This document shows positions 9,842 through 21,491 of a stretch of 64,000 bases of DNA, piece by piece. How positions within the stretch are numbered: position 1 is the first letter of the stretch; every line of letters starts with the position of its first letter. Made by a program: the position numbers and the translations under genes. The notes under the pieces are model-generated. The model made no database searches. It saw nothing but the letters and a program-made list of their open reading frames with translations, and had not been told where the DNA came from. Source of the DNA: Auriscalpium vulgare (Eukaryota > Basidiomycota > Agaricomycetes > Russulales > Auriscalpiaceae); NCBI GenBank assembly GCA_019915015.1, contig JAHBBC010000014.1, positions 62,001 through 126,000 of the forward strand. The letters are read 5' to 3'.

Positions 9842-12800
9842 ATGGCTGACGATCCCCGCGATTTTCGGTGCGTTTTGGTGTCCTAGCATTGCGTCACTAC
9901 ACTACTAACGGCGCCTTCAAACAGAGGAACTGCTCCGCCTACAGAGTCTCGAGTCGCCTCAACGGGCAGACTCGCGTTGAAACGTGAGTTTGAGACCCAA
10001 TCATGTTCGCCTCTCGCCGACACTGCTGTAGTGGAAAAGTGCACTGGGATGCCTGAAGTCAGTCATCTCAAAGGTTATCGCGCTTTGGTCAACGTCGATG
10101 GCACCACAGAGAAAACGAGACTGTCTACTACTAGCAAAACTGGTGCTGTGTGGAATGAAACATTCCTTTTGTAAGTTCTCTTGCCATCTCAAGGGCCAAG
10201 GCTCTCCAGATTAGTGTATTGATGATTTTTAATAGTGACAACTTGAAGACATATGTTGCAAAGTTTGAGATATGGGCAAAACGGACTTGTCTTCACAGGA
10301 AAATGTGTGTTGGGACCTTCATTATCCCAGTTGCCTCTTTGTTGGAGTCTGGCAAGGGTGAGTTGCCCCTCACCTTAGGATCTTTTATTAATCATCTGAT
10401 CTCACAATTGTGGATTGAAATGCTGCAGCCTCTTACCCTCTCATCATCCAAGATCCATTTGAGAGTGCTAGCTCTTCATGCCAACTCTACATCTCGGCCA
10501 CTCAGATGGACCAGCACACTGAGCTTCAGCATGCGGTATCTGAGCTGCATGTTAACTCAGAGGCATTGGTGGCTCCCACCAAAATCCTAGCTGTTCTTGA
10601 TGCTGCAAAATCCATTCATGATCACACTACATCCATAGCTGATGACTGGGGCTCGCTTATGGACAAAATCAATGCTATAGCATCTGTGATGGATAAAATC
10701 TCTCAGGTCTGCTGAGAGGTCTGCTTGGTATTGGACTGGTTACTGAACAGATTGCAGGCTCATCCTTATCTAACTCTGGCTTGGACCATACTAGATGCAG
10801 GACGCAAGGTATTTTTGGTCCTTTCCATTAACCTGAACATGTTCTTATTTTTGTGGACTAGGTTGTAGATACACAAAAGAAACGTGATGACAAGATCCAG
10901 TCACTTATTCATGTTATCTATGAAGTATATGAGATTGTCAACCTTGACAGTCTCATGACAAGTTCAACCCAGCAGCATGTTATTAATTATATGGCAAAGC
11001 AAACTGTTACATGCAGCCATTTTATTCTCAAATATCTTCAAATTAAGATTTTTTGTATGTTCTTATTTGGTATGAGTTACTTATGACTTACCACTCTCAA
11101 CAGGGAAGCGTACAGTGGAACATCTCTTCTCTAATGTGGATGAGACAATCAGCAAATATGAAGTAGTATTCCAAGGACTAAAAGATGCCTTCTCAATGAA
11201 TACTAGTATTCATATTCAACTTGTTACTCAAGATATCTTTGCAGACCTTAAAACCCTTAGTAAGTCTTGATTTCCAAAGTCACAAGTATACTAAGCCTTG
11301 TATAGGTGTAAAAACAGACATAGATAAAATCCCATATGCTAAGGGTGCTCGATATCAGCTTGACAAGCAATGTCTCCCTGGCACACGTGTAAAGTTTTTG
11401 CAAAGCATTAAAGACTGGATTTTTGAGCCAAACGTGACTGAGTGTGCTAAAGTCATGCTTTTGACCGGTCTATCTGGCACTGGAAAATCATCTGTGGCAC
11501 ATTCTATTGCAAATTATGTTGATTTGGAGCTTGGATGTTTGGGATCATCTTTTTTCTTTGATATCAATGAAATCAAAGAACGAAATCCAAAAACTCTCTT
11601 TGGTACTATTGCTCATGATCTAGCAGATTTTGATCCATTATTCAGACATACTTTGAATGAGCATGTTGGTGGAAGAAGGGCAATTATCAATGACACCAGT
11701 CTTGATTCACAATTTGACAATTTCCTTTTGATGCCTCTCAAGAAGCTTGATTTGTTACCTGGACCCATAGTGATTGTCATTGATGGGCTAGATGAAAGTG
11801 CAGCATTCGGGAATACTGATCGTGGGAGACTGATCAAACTTCTGTCTAGTAGACTTACAGAATTGCCATCAAGCTTTCACATTCTTTTGACTTCTCGACT
11901 AGAGGAAGATATCAATGATTACATGATATCCAGTATTGGGGATATTACACACAACAATATGGACCATGTTTCCTCTGTTTCAACAGAACATGATATTGAG
12001 CTTTATATTTCTAGTCAGTTGGTAGACAGAAAGGGCAAAAGGATATCATGTTTTGGAGGGCTTCAGTATAATATGCTGGCACAAAAGTCCGAAAGGCTTT
12101 TTCAATGGGCACACATTGCTTGTGACCTTATAATTGATAAAGGGTCTGAAGGAGGCATGCCATTGGAGGAGGAAATGAAAGACACATTCAATAGCTTAAT
12201 GAATATGTCCAAAGCTCCACAGTCAAAGATGACTCTGTTGGACAGGTTATATAAAGATTTATTGACTAAGCGATTTTCAACTGCAAAGAGATTGCCTATG
12301 TTGAGGCTTTTTCTAGGACAACTTATTGCAGCTGGTGAACCTTTGTCTATCAAGTCACTTCAGCACCTATATACACACTCTAAGTACCAAAATGATGATA
12401 TAGAGTTTGAGTGGATAATATCCAAACTTGGCTCTGTGTTGACTGGTGCCTCTAGTCCTTTAGAGCCAATACAGTTCATCCACTCTTCCTTTAGAGACTT
12501 CTTGATGAACAGAGTGAAGAGCGAAGAGTTCTGCATTGAAGACACATCTCAGGATCATAAGTCTTTGGCATGGAGTGTACTTACCATCCTAAATACACAA
12601 CTGAAGTTCAATATGTCTAATTTTCCATCTTCATATGTAGCAAACAGTGATATCGCATCTCTAGATATGAGTTGGTTCTGTGACAACTTAAGTTTAAGCT
12701 ATGCTTCACATTACTGGGGCTGGCATTTGTCTAAGTGTCCTTTTGATGCAGAATTAGAGAACCTCCTTGGCCAATTTGTCCATAAGAAAATACTTTACTG

Positions 12801-15451
12801 GCTAGAGGCTCTCAGTCTGTTAAAATTGATGAATACTGCAAGGCAAACAGTATCAAGTGCGATATCATTCTGTAAGGTAAGCACCCTTTCAAGGTAATAC
12901 AGACATAATAGTGATGTTCTTGGTCTAGGAAGATGCATTGAAAATAGCCATTCAAGATGTTGAAAGTTTTGTCCAGGTTTTTGGGCAGCCTATCACCAAA
13001 TCTATGCCGCACCTATACTTTGCAGCAGCAACATTTGCTCCAGAAAGCTCCAAAGTTTTGCAGCAGAATGTGCAGGCATTGAGGCATATGCCTGTATTGA
13101 AGAAAGGAAGAATGACAATGTGGCCTACAACTATAGCAACAATGTATATCACCCAAGCTGTGAATTCAGTTGCATACTCTCCAGATGGTAACCAAATTGT
13201 CTGTGGCTGCCAGAATGGGACTATCTCGATGTGGGAGGTAGAAACAGGCCAGCCAGTGGGCACACCTCTACAGGGGCACACAAATGAGGTCACATCAGTT
13301 GCATGTTCCCCAGATGGGAGGCACATTGTCTCTGGCGCTTATGACAACACTGTTCGCATCTGGGCAGCAGAAACAGGGCAGCCAGTGGGCACACCTCTGG
13401 AGGGGCACACAAGAGTGGTCACATCAGTTGCATATTCCCCAGATGGGAGGCACATTGTCTCTGGCGCTTATGACAAGACTGTTCGCATCTGGGCAGCAGA
13501 AACAGGGCAGCCAGTGGGCACACCTCTTCAGGGGCACACAGGTGTGGTCAGATCAGTTGCATATTCCCCAGATGGGAGGCACATTGTCTCTGGCGCTTAT
13601 GACAAGACTGTTCGCATCTGGGCAGCAGAAACAGGGCAGCCAGTGGGCACACCTCTGGAGGGGCACACAGGAGAGGTCACATCAGTTGCATATTCCCCAG
13701 ATGGGAGGCACATTGTCTCTGGCGCTCATGACAACACTGTTCGCATCTGGGCAGCAGAAACAGGGCAGCCAGTGGGCACACCTCTGGAGGGGCACACAGG
13801 TGTGGTCAGATCAGTTGCATATTCCCCAGATGGGAGGCACATTGTCTCTTGCGCTTATGACAACACTGTTCGCATCTGGGCAGCAGAAACAGGGCAGCCA
13901 GTGGGCACACCTCTGGAGGGGCACACAGGTTGGGTCACATCAGTTGCATATTCCCCAGATGGGAGGCACATTGTCTCTGGCGCTCATGACAACACTGTTT
14001 GCATCTGGGCAACAGAAACAGGGCAGCCAGTGGGCACACCTCTGGAGGGGCACACAGGTTGGGTCACATCAGTTGCATATTCCCCAGATAGGAGGCACAT
14101 TGTCTCTGGCGCTTATGACAACACTGTTCGCATCTGGGCAACAGAAACAGGGCAGCCAGTGGGCACACCTCTGGAGGGGCACACAAGAGTGGTCACATCA
14201 GTTGCATATTCCCCAGATGGGAGGCACATTGTCTCTGGCGCTCATGACAAGACTGTTCGCATCTGGGCAGCAGAAACAGGGCAGCCAGTGGGCACACCTC
14301 TGGAGGGGCACACAGGTGTAGTTACATCAGTTGCATATTCCCCAGATGGGAGGCACATTGTCTCTGGCGCTTATGACAAGACTGTTCGCATCTGGGCAGC
14401 AGAAACAGGGCAGCCAGTGGGCACACCTCTGGAGGGGCACACAAGAGTGGTCACATCAGTTGCATATTCCCCAGATGGGAGGCACATTGTCTCTGGCACT
14501 TATGACAAGACTGTTCGCATCTGGGCAGCAGAAACAGGGCAGCCAGTGGGCACACCTCTGGAGGGGCACACAGGTGTGGTCTCATCAGTTGCATATTCCC
14601 CAGATGGGAGGCACATTGTCTCTGGCGCTTATGACAAGACTGTTCGCATCTGGGCAGCAGAAACAGGGCAGCCAGTGGGCACACCTCTGGAGGGGCACAC
14701 AGGAGTGGTCACATCAGTTGCATATTCCCCAGATGGGAGGCACATTGTCTCTGGCGCTTATGACAACACTGTTCGCATCTGGGCAGCAGAAACAGGGCAG
14801 CCAGTGGGCACACCTCTGGAGGGGCACACAGGTTGGGTCACATCAGTTGCATATTCCCCAGATGGGAGGCACATTGTCTCTGGCGCTTATGACAAGACTG
14901 TTCACATCTGGGCAGCAGAAACAGGGCAGCCAGTGGGCACACCTCTGGAGGGGCACACAAATGGGGTCACATCAGTTGCATATTCCCCAGATGGGAGGCA
15001 CATTGTCTCTGGCTCTGATGACAAGACTGTTCAAATCTGGGCAGCAGAAACAGGACAGCCAGTTACTGCACCATTGGGCAGTCCTGGCCATATGTCAAGC
15101 CCTGCTAATTGGCATGCTGGTTACAAGCTGCAGCCACATGCTTCCCTTAAATTTTCTCCTTATGATGCTCATGCCTTGAGTCAATGGGAGACTCTATATG
15201 CACTCCATCCTGATACAGCTGTTCACTTAACTGTAACACAAGATGGCTGGATAGTTGACTCTGCAGCATCCCCACCTGCTCTCTTGCTCTGGCTTCCCTA
15301 TGACACTCATCAATCAGGATTATATATGCCATACACTCACTGTATTATTGGTGCACCACCCACTATAATTGATCTTAGCAATTTTGCACATGGTCCCAAC
15401 TGGCGTACAATATATAACAATGCAGATGATTTGACTTCAAGTGCATCATAG
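9842..15451 (+). CDS. C2-NACHT-WD40 STAND (NLR-like) protein
   Basis: Fungal NLR-type signalling ATPase; such proteins act in non-self recognition and regulated cell death, with WD40 repeats as the sensor. Start MADDPRDFR at 9842 joins after a short intron to GTAPPTESRVASTGR. A C2-like domain follows: GYRALVNVDGTTEKTRLSTT, WNETFLL, KFEIWAKRTCLHRKM. The linker blocks typical of Agaricomycete members come next (HPYLTLAWTILDAGRK, QKKRDDKIQSL). NACHT: Walker A GLSGTGKSS near 11465-11491, Walker B IVIVIDGLDES near 11768-11800, then LLTSRLEEDI and FIHSSFRDFL. A region with FVQVFGQPITKSMPH leads to 15 WD40 repeats (13160-15094). The C-terminal block is DGWIVDSAASPPALLLWLP ... IIDLSNFAHGPNW, a usual end for these proteins. 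At least six introns lie before the WD40 exon (12938-15451). The gene is clearly AT-richer than its neighbours. Exon joins in 10700-11320 are uncertain. Confidence 0.88.
13160..15094 (+). repeat. 15 WD40 repeats of exactly 129 bp (43 aa), 13 near-identical
   Basis: Period 129 bp throughout: unit 2 starts at 13289 and unit 15 at 14966, a distance of 13 x 129. Consensus core: VTSVAYSPDGRHIVSGAYDN then TVRIWAAETGQPVGTPLEGH. Units 2-14 differ at few amino-acid positions, chiefly T/R/S before SVA, Y/H before D, N/K before TV, R/C/H before IW, and the two residues after GHT (GV, GW, GE, RV, NG). The first and last units are more diverged, as in arrays that homogenise from the middle. Because 129 is divisible by three, a second frame also stays open (13284-14321, 14331-15179); this is a by-product. 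Confidence 0.95.
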
Positions 15452-15828
15452 GCTGCCAATGATTAGTGGATTGGTGGATTGGTGGATAAGAATTGTACAC
15501 ACCTGTGAGTTTGTATTTCCCCCCTTCCAATGATCATGAAACTTGCTAAATTTCACTCCCCTGACAGTACTCTACCTTCACTCAATCTCAATCTCTTTTG
15601 AGTGCTCATACTGTATATATAGCCCTTCTTTTTCAACTTTTTGTATCCACATGGACTAGTGTTAGCTTCCGTACTTGTTAGTCATTTTTTTTGGTGAGCA
15701 TGGCTGTGCAGGCACACATAGAGAATCTGATTGTGCTAGTCCACTTGACCTATATGAGTCTCACTGAGTAGAAACAACCTGTACCAAGGTTTGATCAATG
15801 GGTGGGCAAATCTACAGAACAAGCCACA
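15452..15828. other. AT-rich 3' flank of the NLR-like gene
   Basis: No coding content seen. Includes a TGGATTGGTGGAT tandem just after the stop and CTGTATATATAGCC near 15611. Ends at CCACA (15824-15828), the left copy of the element A target-site duplication. Confidence 0.5.
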
Positions 15829-16085
15829 TGTAACGGGGCGAGTGTTTCGAGCGAAGGGGACGCGAGAATGAACAGAGGAAGTCACTGGCGTTGACTCAAC
15901 GAGGGAAAGGTACAGGAGCGGCGAGCGACGGAGTAATACGGGCGCACGGACCAACGGAGGCAAATGTACATAGCTAAGTCGGGATGAGCACGTGTACCGT
16001 AATGATGCGAGTCTGTCGTACGAAACCAGAGTCCGTGAGCTAAGTAGAGTGTCCGTTTGTATCTAGAATGGCCGTGCCCATCACA
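15829..16085 (-). repeat. Element A 3' LTR
   Basis: 257 bp, TGTAAC...CATCACA on the plus strand. Identical to 47739-47995 except A at 15899 against G at 47809. Preceded by target duplication CCACA. Confidence 0.95.
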
Positions 16086-16103
16086 TCATCTCCCTTTCTA
16101 GGG
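16086..16103 (-). promoter_or_regulatory. Element A 3' polypurine tract
   Basis: On the minus strand CCCTAGAAAGGGAGATGA abuts the 3' LTR. Plus-strand cDNA synthesis in LTR elements starts from such a tract. An identical 18-nt copy lies inside pol at 17957-17974. Confidence 0.75.
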
Positions 16104-16122
16104 TCACGGACGATGGGGCTGC

Positions 16123-19100
16123 TCAGAGGTTCAGCCTTTCAGCCGGCTTGGACACACGACGTGAGCGCGTCGTAGTCTGCGGAGCAGGTTCGTACACAGA
16201 TCTCAATCTCTGTCGTACGACCGGCGGGGACGGTGGGCGAGGAGCGGCAGTGGGTACGACAGGACGAGCGGACGGCAACGGAGCGGCGGGTGGTGCGGAG
16301 GACGACGGCGGCGACGCGGAGGGCAGCGGGACCTGTGGAGCAGAAAAAGACGAGTCAACGGGTTTGGAATCATGTACAGTAAAGTGTTTATCGAGGACGG
16401 TGGAATGGGGACGAGGAGCGCGGGGATTTCGACGATGGAAGCGGTCGATTAACTCGTTCTGGGTAGTGGGAATGTCGGAGAGGGGAATCCACGAGTTCTC
16501 TGACTCGGGAAGCGACTTCCAGCGGACGAGGTATTCGTAGCGATGACCAACTTTGCGCGAGTCGTGGATGGACTGGACTTGTAGCGCAGGATCTTCGTCG
16601 AGTTTGAAAGGAGCGGGCGAGGAATGAGGATGGAAAATGGAAGGATCTTGGTAGGGTTCAAGGAGCGAGACATGGAAGACAGGATGAAGGCGAGAGAGGT
16701 AGGATGGGAGGCGGAGGTGATAGGAAGAGGAACCGATTCTGCGGATGACGGGATACGGGCCGAGACGACGATGGTCGAGTTTGAGAGAGGGACGCGTCGT
16801 CTTGATATTGCGGCGCAGGAGCCAGACGAGCTGGTCGGGCTGGAACTGCGGAGCAGCGAGCGCCTTCTGGTTGTAGTACTTCGACTGCTTGTCTTGCGCG
16901 AACTGCAGTTCGGCGCGTAATTCGTCGTGGATGACAGCGAGTCGGGTCGTGAGTTCGTCCGCAGCGGGGACGCTGGAACGCTCGGTGAGTTGGGGCTCGA
17001 AGGTGGGATGGTAGGCGAAGTTGGCGAAGTAGGGAGTCTGGTGTGTCGAGCTGTTCTCCAGATTGTTGAAGGCGAATTCTCCCAGAGGGAGATAATCGAC
17101 CCAATCGTCCTGTTGGTAAGAACAGTATGCACGTAAGTACGTCTCGAGCGTCTGATTCGTGCGTTCCGTCAGACCGTCAGTCTGCGGGTGATACGCCGTC
17201 GACGTGCTCGACTCAATCTTCAAAAGCGAGAGAAGTTCAGTCCAAAACCGTGAAACAAATATCGCACCACGGTCAGAAACAATGGAATCAGGAAGACCGT
17301 GGTACCGAAATATTCTGTCGAGGAACAACCAAGCCAAACCGGGTGCGTCGATCGTCTCGTTGCAAGGAATGAAATGCGCGTAGCGCGTGAGACGATCGCA
17401 AACAACCCAGATGGAATCATAACCATGAGAAATAGGAAGCTTAACGATGAAATCCATAGTGATTGCTCGCCAGGGGCGCGACGGGATGTCGAGCGGCTGG
17501 AGAAGGCCGTAAGGCTTGTGACGCGGCGTCTTGATACGTGCGCACGTGTCGCATGCCTCGACGTAGCGACGCACGAAGGTGTGGATACCGGGCCACGAGT
17601 AATCTCGTGAGACGAGCCCGAGCGTGCGTGTGCGTCCAGGATGACCTGCGAATGGCGAGTCGTGCCGAGCACGAAGAATATCAGCGCGTAATGGTCGAGG
17701 AACGAAGAGTTTTCCTTTGTGGAACACGAGTCCACCCTCGGCGGTGAAGTCCGAGTTGCCTTGAACGAGCGCTTCGCGCCATTCGACGTCGTCGCGGAAC
17801 GCAATCTTGAATCGTTCGAGAAGCGCCGAGCTGTCGATAGCGAGCGTGGTGAGCGCGCTGGTCGTCGCAGCGGGAGGTGTGGATGGAATCTGTGAAGGAA
17901 AAAGAAGCTCTGTATGTTTAGCTGTGAGTATTGTCCGATTCTGCACCAGGAGGGTGTCATCTCCCTTTCTAGGGACGAAGTCAGCACGTCGCGACGGGGG
18001 GTCCGCAACGTTCGACTTCCCGGGACCCCAGGTCAACCGAAAGTCAAAGTCAGCCAAAAACATAGCCCAACGCGCCTGTCGGCGGTTGAGAACCTTCGAG
18101 GTCATGAAATACTCGAGGTTTTTGTGATCAGAGATGACGGAAATAGGGAAAGGCGAACCGAGCAGCCACGCGCGCATGTCGCGGAACGAGTCGACAACTG
18201 CGAGGAGTTCCTTGTCGTGAATCTCGTAGTTGATCTCCGCGGGCGTGAATTTGCGCAAGTAGTAAGCGATGGGATGAAGTTCACCATCGTCACCCGGTTG
18301 TTGACAAACGCCGGAGATGGCGAAGTCGGATGCGTCGGTGCTGAGCGTGCACGGCGCGAGCGGGTTGTAATGACGCAAGACGGGGTAGGATGTGAACGCA
18401 CGCTTGAGGCGTTCGAACGCGGCGCGCGCAGCATCTGAAAAACTGAACGTGATGTCCTTCTTGGTCAGCGCAACAAGCGGGGCAGAAATACGAGCGTAGC
18501 CGTCGATGAAACGACGATAGAAGTTAGCAAACCCAAGGAATGATTGGAGTTCCTTCACTGTGGACGGTTCAGGCCACTCCGTAATGGTCGCAATCTTCTT
18601 TGGGTTCATCTTGACGCCTTCAGCGCCGACGATGTACCCGAGATACTCGACCTCCGATTTGTCCCACTCGCATTTAGCGGGATTGACGCAGAGGTGAGCG
18701 TCGCGTAGACGGTCGAGGACGAGTCGAACGTGCTTGTCGTGTTCTTCTGGTGTCCTCGAAAAGATGAGTATATCGTCGAGATAGACGACACACGCGACGT
18801 CGAGTAGGTCGCGCAGGACGTCCTGAATAAATGCCTGAAACGCAGCGGGTGCATTAGTAAGTCCATAGGGCACGACGAGGTGCTCGAAGAGTCCGAGGGG
18901 CGTGCGGAATGCGGTCTTCCACTCGTCGCCCTCCTTAATGCGAAGATGCGAGTAAGCAGAGACGAGATCAATGAGAGTAAAAACCTTGCAGCCCTGTACA
19001 CGATCGAGGAGGTCGTGAACGAGTGGTACAGGGTAGCGATTTTTCTTGGTAATCGCATTGAGACCCCTATAGTCGACGCAGAGGCGGAGGTTGCCCGTCT

Positions 19101-20372
19101 TCTTGCGTATGAACAGAACGGGTGCGCCGGCCGACGATGTCGAGCTGCGGATGTGACCGCGAGCAAGGTTGGTGTTGACGTATTCGGCGAGCGCGTTGCG
19201 TTCGTCTGGGGTGAGTCGATAGAGTGGGCCGAAGGGTGGTTCCTTCCCTTCTTCGAGCTCGATGTCGACGTCGAACGATCGGTGCGGAGGCAGCTTGTCG
19301 AACTCGGAGGGTGAGAAGACGGTGGATGCGTACTCTGAGTACTTGGGTGGTACGTGCTGCGAAAGATCGTCGAGAGGAGTGGACGATGTGTCGGGAGTGT
19401 CGGCATCGAGGTCGTCGAGTAGCGAGTCGGGCGCCGAGGTGGCCGCAATGAACGCGGGCGAATCAGTCGGCAGGAAGCGAAAGAGACATACGTCGTCCGG
19501 GTGCGAACGCGCAGCCTTGGCGAATTTACGAGGGGAAATGGTGCGAATATTTGGCATAGGGGTGAGCGAAGGAGTAGAGCGACCGAAGCCATTCAACTGG
19601 ACGAGTGACGAAAGGTACGAGGGCCGAGGAGGCGAGGACGCGCGGACCACGCTGGGTGTCGAATGTGCCGGCGAAGACGTGGTGGTGTTGCGAATTGTCG
19701 AGGAGGCGAACGAGGTCGCGCCGGTAAGACCAAAGCCTATGCCAACGGACGTAGTCGAGTTGAGCGAGGGATGGACGAGTCGAGGGGCGAGACCGGAGCC
19801 TCGTGCTGATATCGTGACGGGATGTGAGCGAGTGAGTCCGCAACAGTCGAGGGTGAGATTGGAGTCAACCCAGTCGATGTTGGGATTGTGGCGGCGAAGC
19901 CAATCGAGACCTAAAATAATGGGATAACCAACCGCAACAACGGCCAAATCAATGAACTCGGAATGAGCTCCCACCGAAAGGTTAGCAACTACATCCTGGG
20001 TGATCAGGCCAGAAGCAATTGGGCGGTCATCAACCGCCGTGATGGGAACCGGAACGTCCTTGAGACGTCGTGAAAGAGAGTGACGCGCCGCAAAGCGTTC
20101 CGAAATACACGACGTCGTCGCGCCGCTGTCCACAAGCGCGTACGTGTGAAGAGGAGAACGGTTAGGGAAAGAAAGCGTGACCGAAATAAAGAAGTGGTCT
20201 GGAGAATTAAGCGTGGGTGCGGACGAGGAGAAAAGGAATGTGGGCGCATTACGATGCGCAAGCATATACGCGCCGTCCGTAGCGCGCACATGTGTGGGCT
20301 CCGATGCGGCAATCGAGGCCGCAGGACGTGTCCCGTCGTCTGCCGGATGCCCAGGGACAAAGGAGCAGCCGG
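16123..20372 (-). CDS. pol: Element A Pol polyprotein (PR-RT-RNase H-IN-chromodomain)
   Basis: Open from the end of gag to a stop at 16123, about 1,390 aa, probably made by -1 frameshift from gag at 20379-20385. Counting from residue 1 at 20289: retropepsin ALVDSGATTS (DSG about 54-56); RT with VVPYGLTNAPAAFQ and YLDDILIFS (about 500); RNase H with STDASDFAISG and DKELLAVVD; integrase zinc region FAGHPGRTR...CDTCARIK; catalytic core ITMDFIVKLP, VSDRGAIFVSRFW, AYHPQTDGLTERTNQ. The C-terminal chromodomain is HRYEYLVRWKSLPESENSWIP. The chromodomain and domain order place it among Tf1/sushi-type chromoviruses. No internal stops, and all catalytic acids are present. A Pro/Ser-rich tail ends the protein. 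Confidence 0.95.
17957..17974 (-). promoter_or_regulatory. Candidate central polypurine tract in element A
   Basis: Exact 18-nt copy of the 3' PPT (16086-16103), embedded in pol between RNase H and integrase and coding PRKGD. Identity over 18 nt at two sites 1.87 kb apart is unlikely by chance. A second plus-strand start (cPPT) is the natural reading. Confidence 0.55.
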
Positions 20373-21476
20373 CTAGGCTTTTCCCGACGACGAGGATGCA
20401 GGAGCGCGCGCTGCGTAATTCTTCTTCGCGCGCTCGGACATGTTAGGACAATTGGAAATGAGGTGCTTACCCAGGCCGCAGTAAAGGCAGAGGCCTTCGC
20501 GGCGGCGGCGGTCCTTCTCTTCTTGAGTGAGAGGCGCACGAGGCGTCTTGGTAGCGTCAATCTCCATGGGGACCGGAGCGTTCGACGAAGACGCGGGTGA
20601 AGCGTTCGAAGACGAGGCAGACTGCGACGGGCGTGCGGTTGCTATGGGTGTTTGCTTGCCCTTGCCTTTGCCCGAGTCTTGCTTCTTCTCCAGGGCGCGG
20701 CGATGGACGCGGTTGTCGGCCATGATCGAGAGTGCGACGTACTCATTGAATACAATCGGCTCGTGGAGACCGACGAGAAGGTCCTTGACCTCGTCCTTGA
20801 GACCTCTGTAGAACATTTGAATCTTCGTAGCTTCTGAAAGGTCAAGATGGATCAGTAGTTCACGGAAACGAGACGCATACGCAGCAGCGGCGCCCGTCTG
20901 ACGCAGCGCTTCAATCTTGCGCAGCGCCGTGCCGACAATGTCGCTGTCACCAAAGTGACTGCGGAAGTTGTCTATGAGGCCGTCGAAATCGCGCAGAAGG
21001 TCGGGCGAGACCTCCTCGACGGAGTTGTACCAGCTCTTGGCCGAGCCGTCCGCGAGGTAGGTCTGCATGTACAGAGCCCTGTCGAAGTCAGTGGGCAACG
21101 ACGCGCGAGAGAGTTGAACGGCCGCTCCAATTTCCTTGATGAAAGGCTCGACATCTACGGCTTTGCCCAAAAAGACGCGGGGTTCCTTGAAACGAGCGAC
21201 ACCGTGGGGAGCGCCGCTAGTGTCGCGGGCGTCGCGACCGGAGTTGGCGGGCGCCGGGTCGCTAATTCGAGTGGTGAGCGCTTCGAGGACTTGTCTCATA
21301 CGCTCCTGGTTTGCTTCGGCATTCTGGACTTGACGGCCGAGTCCTATGAGGAGCTGAGCAAGTGCGTTGACGTCTTGAGCAGATGCAGGGTTCTGGGAAG
21401 CATCCTGAGTCGGTTGCTGACCCTGCGGGACGCTACCAGCATCTGCGGGCCACGGGTTCTCGTCGAGGCCTGACAT
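20373..21476 (-). CDS. gag: Element A Gag with CCHC zinc knuckle
   Basis: 367 aa from ATG at 21476 (MSGLDENPWP). Central retrotransposon-gag domain: VARFKEPRVFLGKAVDVEPF, KSWYNSVEEVSPDLLRDFDG, ATKIQMFYRGLKDEVKDLL. C-terminal zinc knuckle CLYCGLGKHLISNC (CX2CX4HX4C), then a Ser-rich end with the frameshift site. Element B is inserted only 15 nt upstream of the start codon, so the coding region is intact but cut off from its own leader and 5' LTR. Confidence 0.93.
   Translation of the reverse strand: MSGLDENPWPADAGSVPQGQQPTQDASQNPASAQDVNALAQLLIGLGRQVQNAEANQERMRQVLEALTTRISDPAPANSGRDARDTSGAPHGVARFKEPRVFLGKAVDVEPFIKEIGAAVQLSRASLPTDFDRALYMQTYLADGSAKSWYNSVEEVSPDLLRDFDGLIDNFRSHFGDSDIVGTALRKIEALRQTGAAAAYASRFRELLIHLDLSEATKIQMFYRGLKDEVKDLLVGLHEPIVFNEYVALSIMADNRVHRRALEKKQDSGKGKGKQTPIATARPSQSASSSNASPASSSNAPVPMEIDATKTPRAPLTQEEKDRRRREGLCLYCGLGKHLISNCPNMSERAKKNYAARAPASSSSGKA
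20379..20385 (-). promoter_or_regulatory. -1 ribosomal frameshift site, gag to pol, element A (G GGA AAA)
   Basis: In the gag frame the minus strand reads TCG GGA AAA GCC TAG. The heptamer G-GGA-AAA is a canonical X-XXY-YYZ slippery site two codons before the gag stop. Slipping -1 gives GGG AAA AGC CTA GCC, which is open and runs into pol. AGCCGGCT just after the stop is self-complementary. Confidence 0.75.
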
Positions 21477-21491
21477 GTTAGCAAGTAGACG

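Noticed and set aside
13160..15094. Regular repeats resembling a CRISPR-like array
   Set aside because: 129-bp units without spacers, coding for WD40; eukaryotic context.
13284..15179. Long second-frame ORFs (345 and 282 aa) across the WD40 array
   Set aside because: By-product of a repeat unit divisible by three; the main frame matches the WD40 family and continues on both sides.
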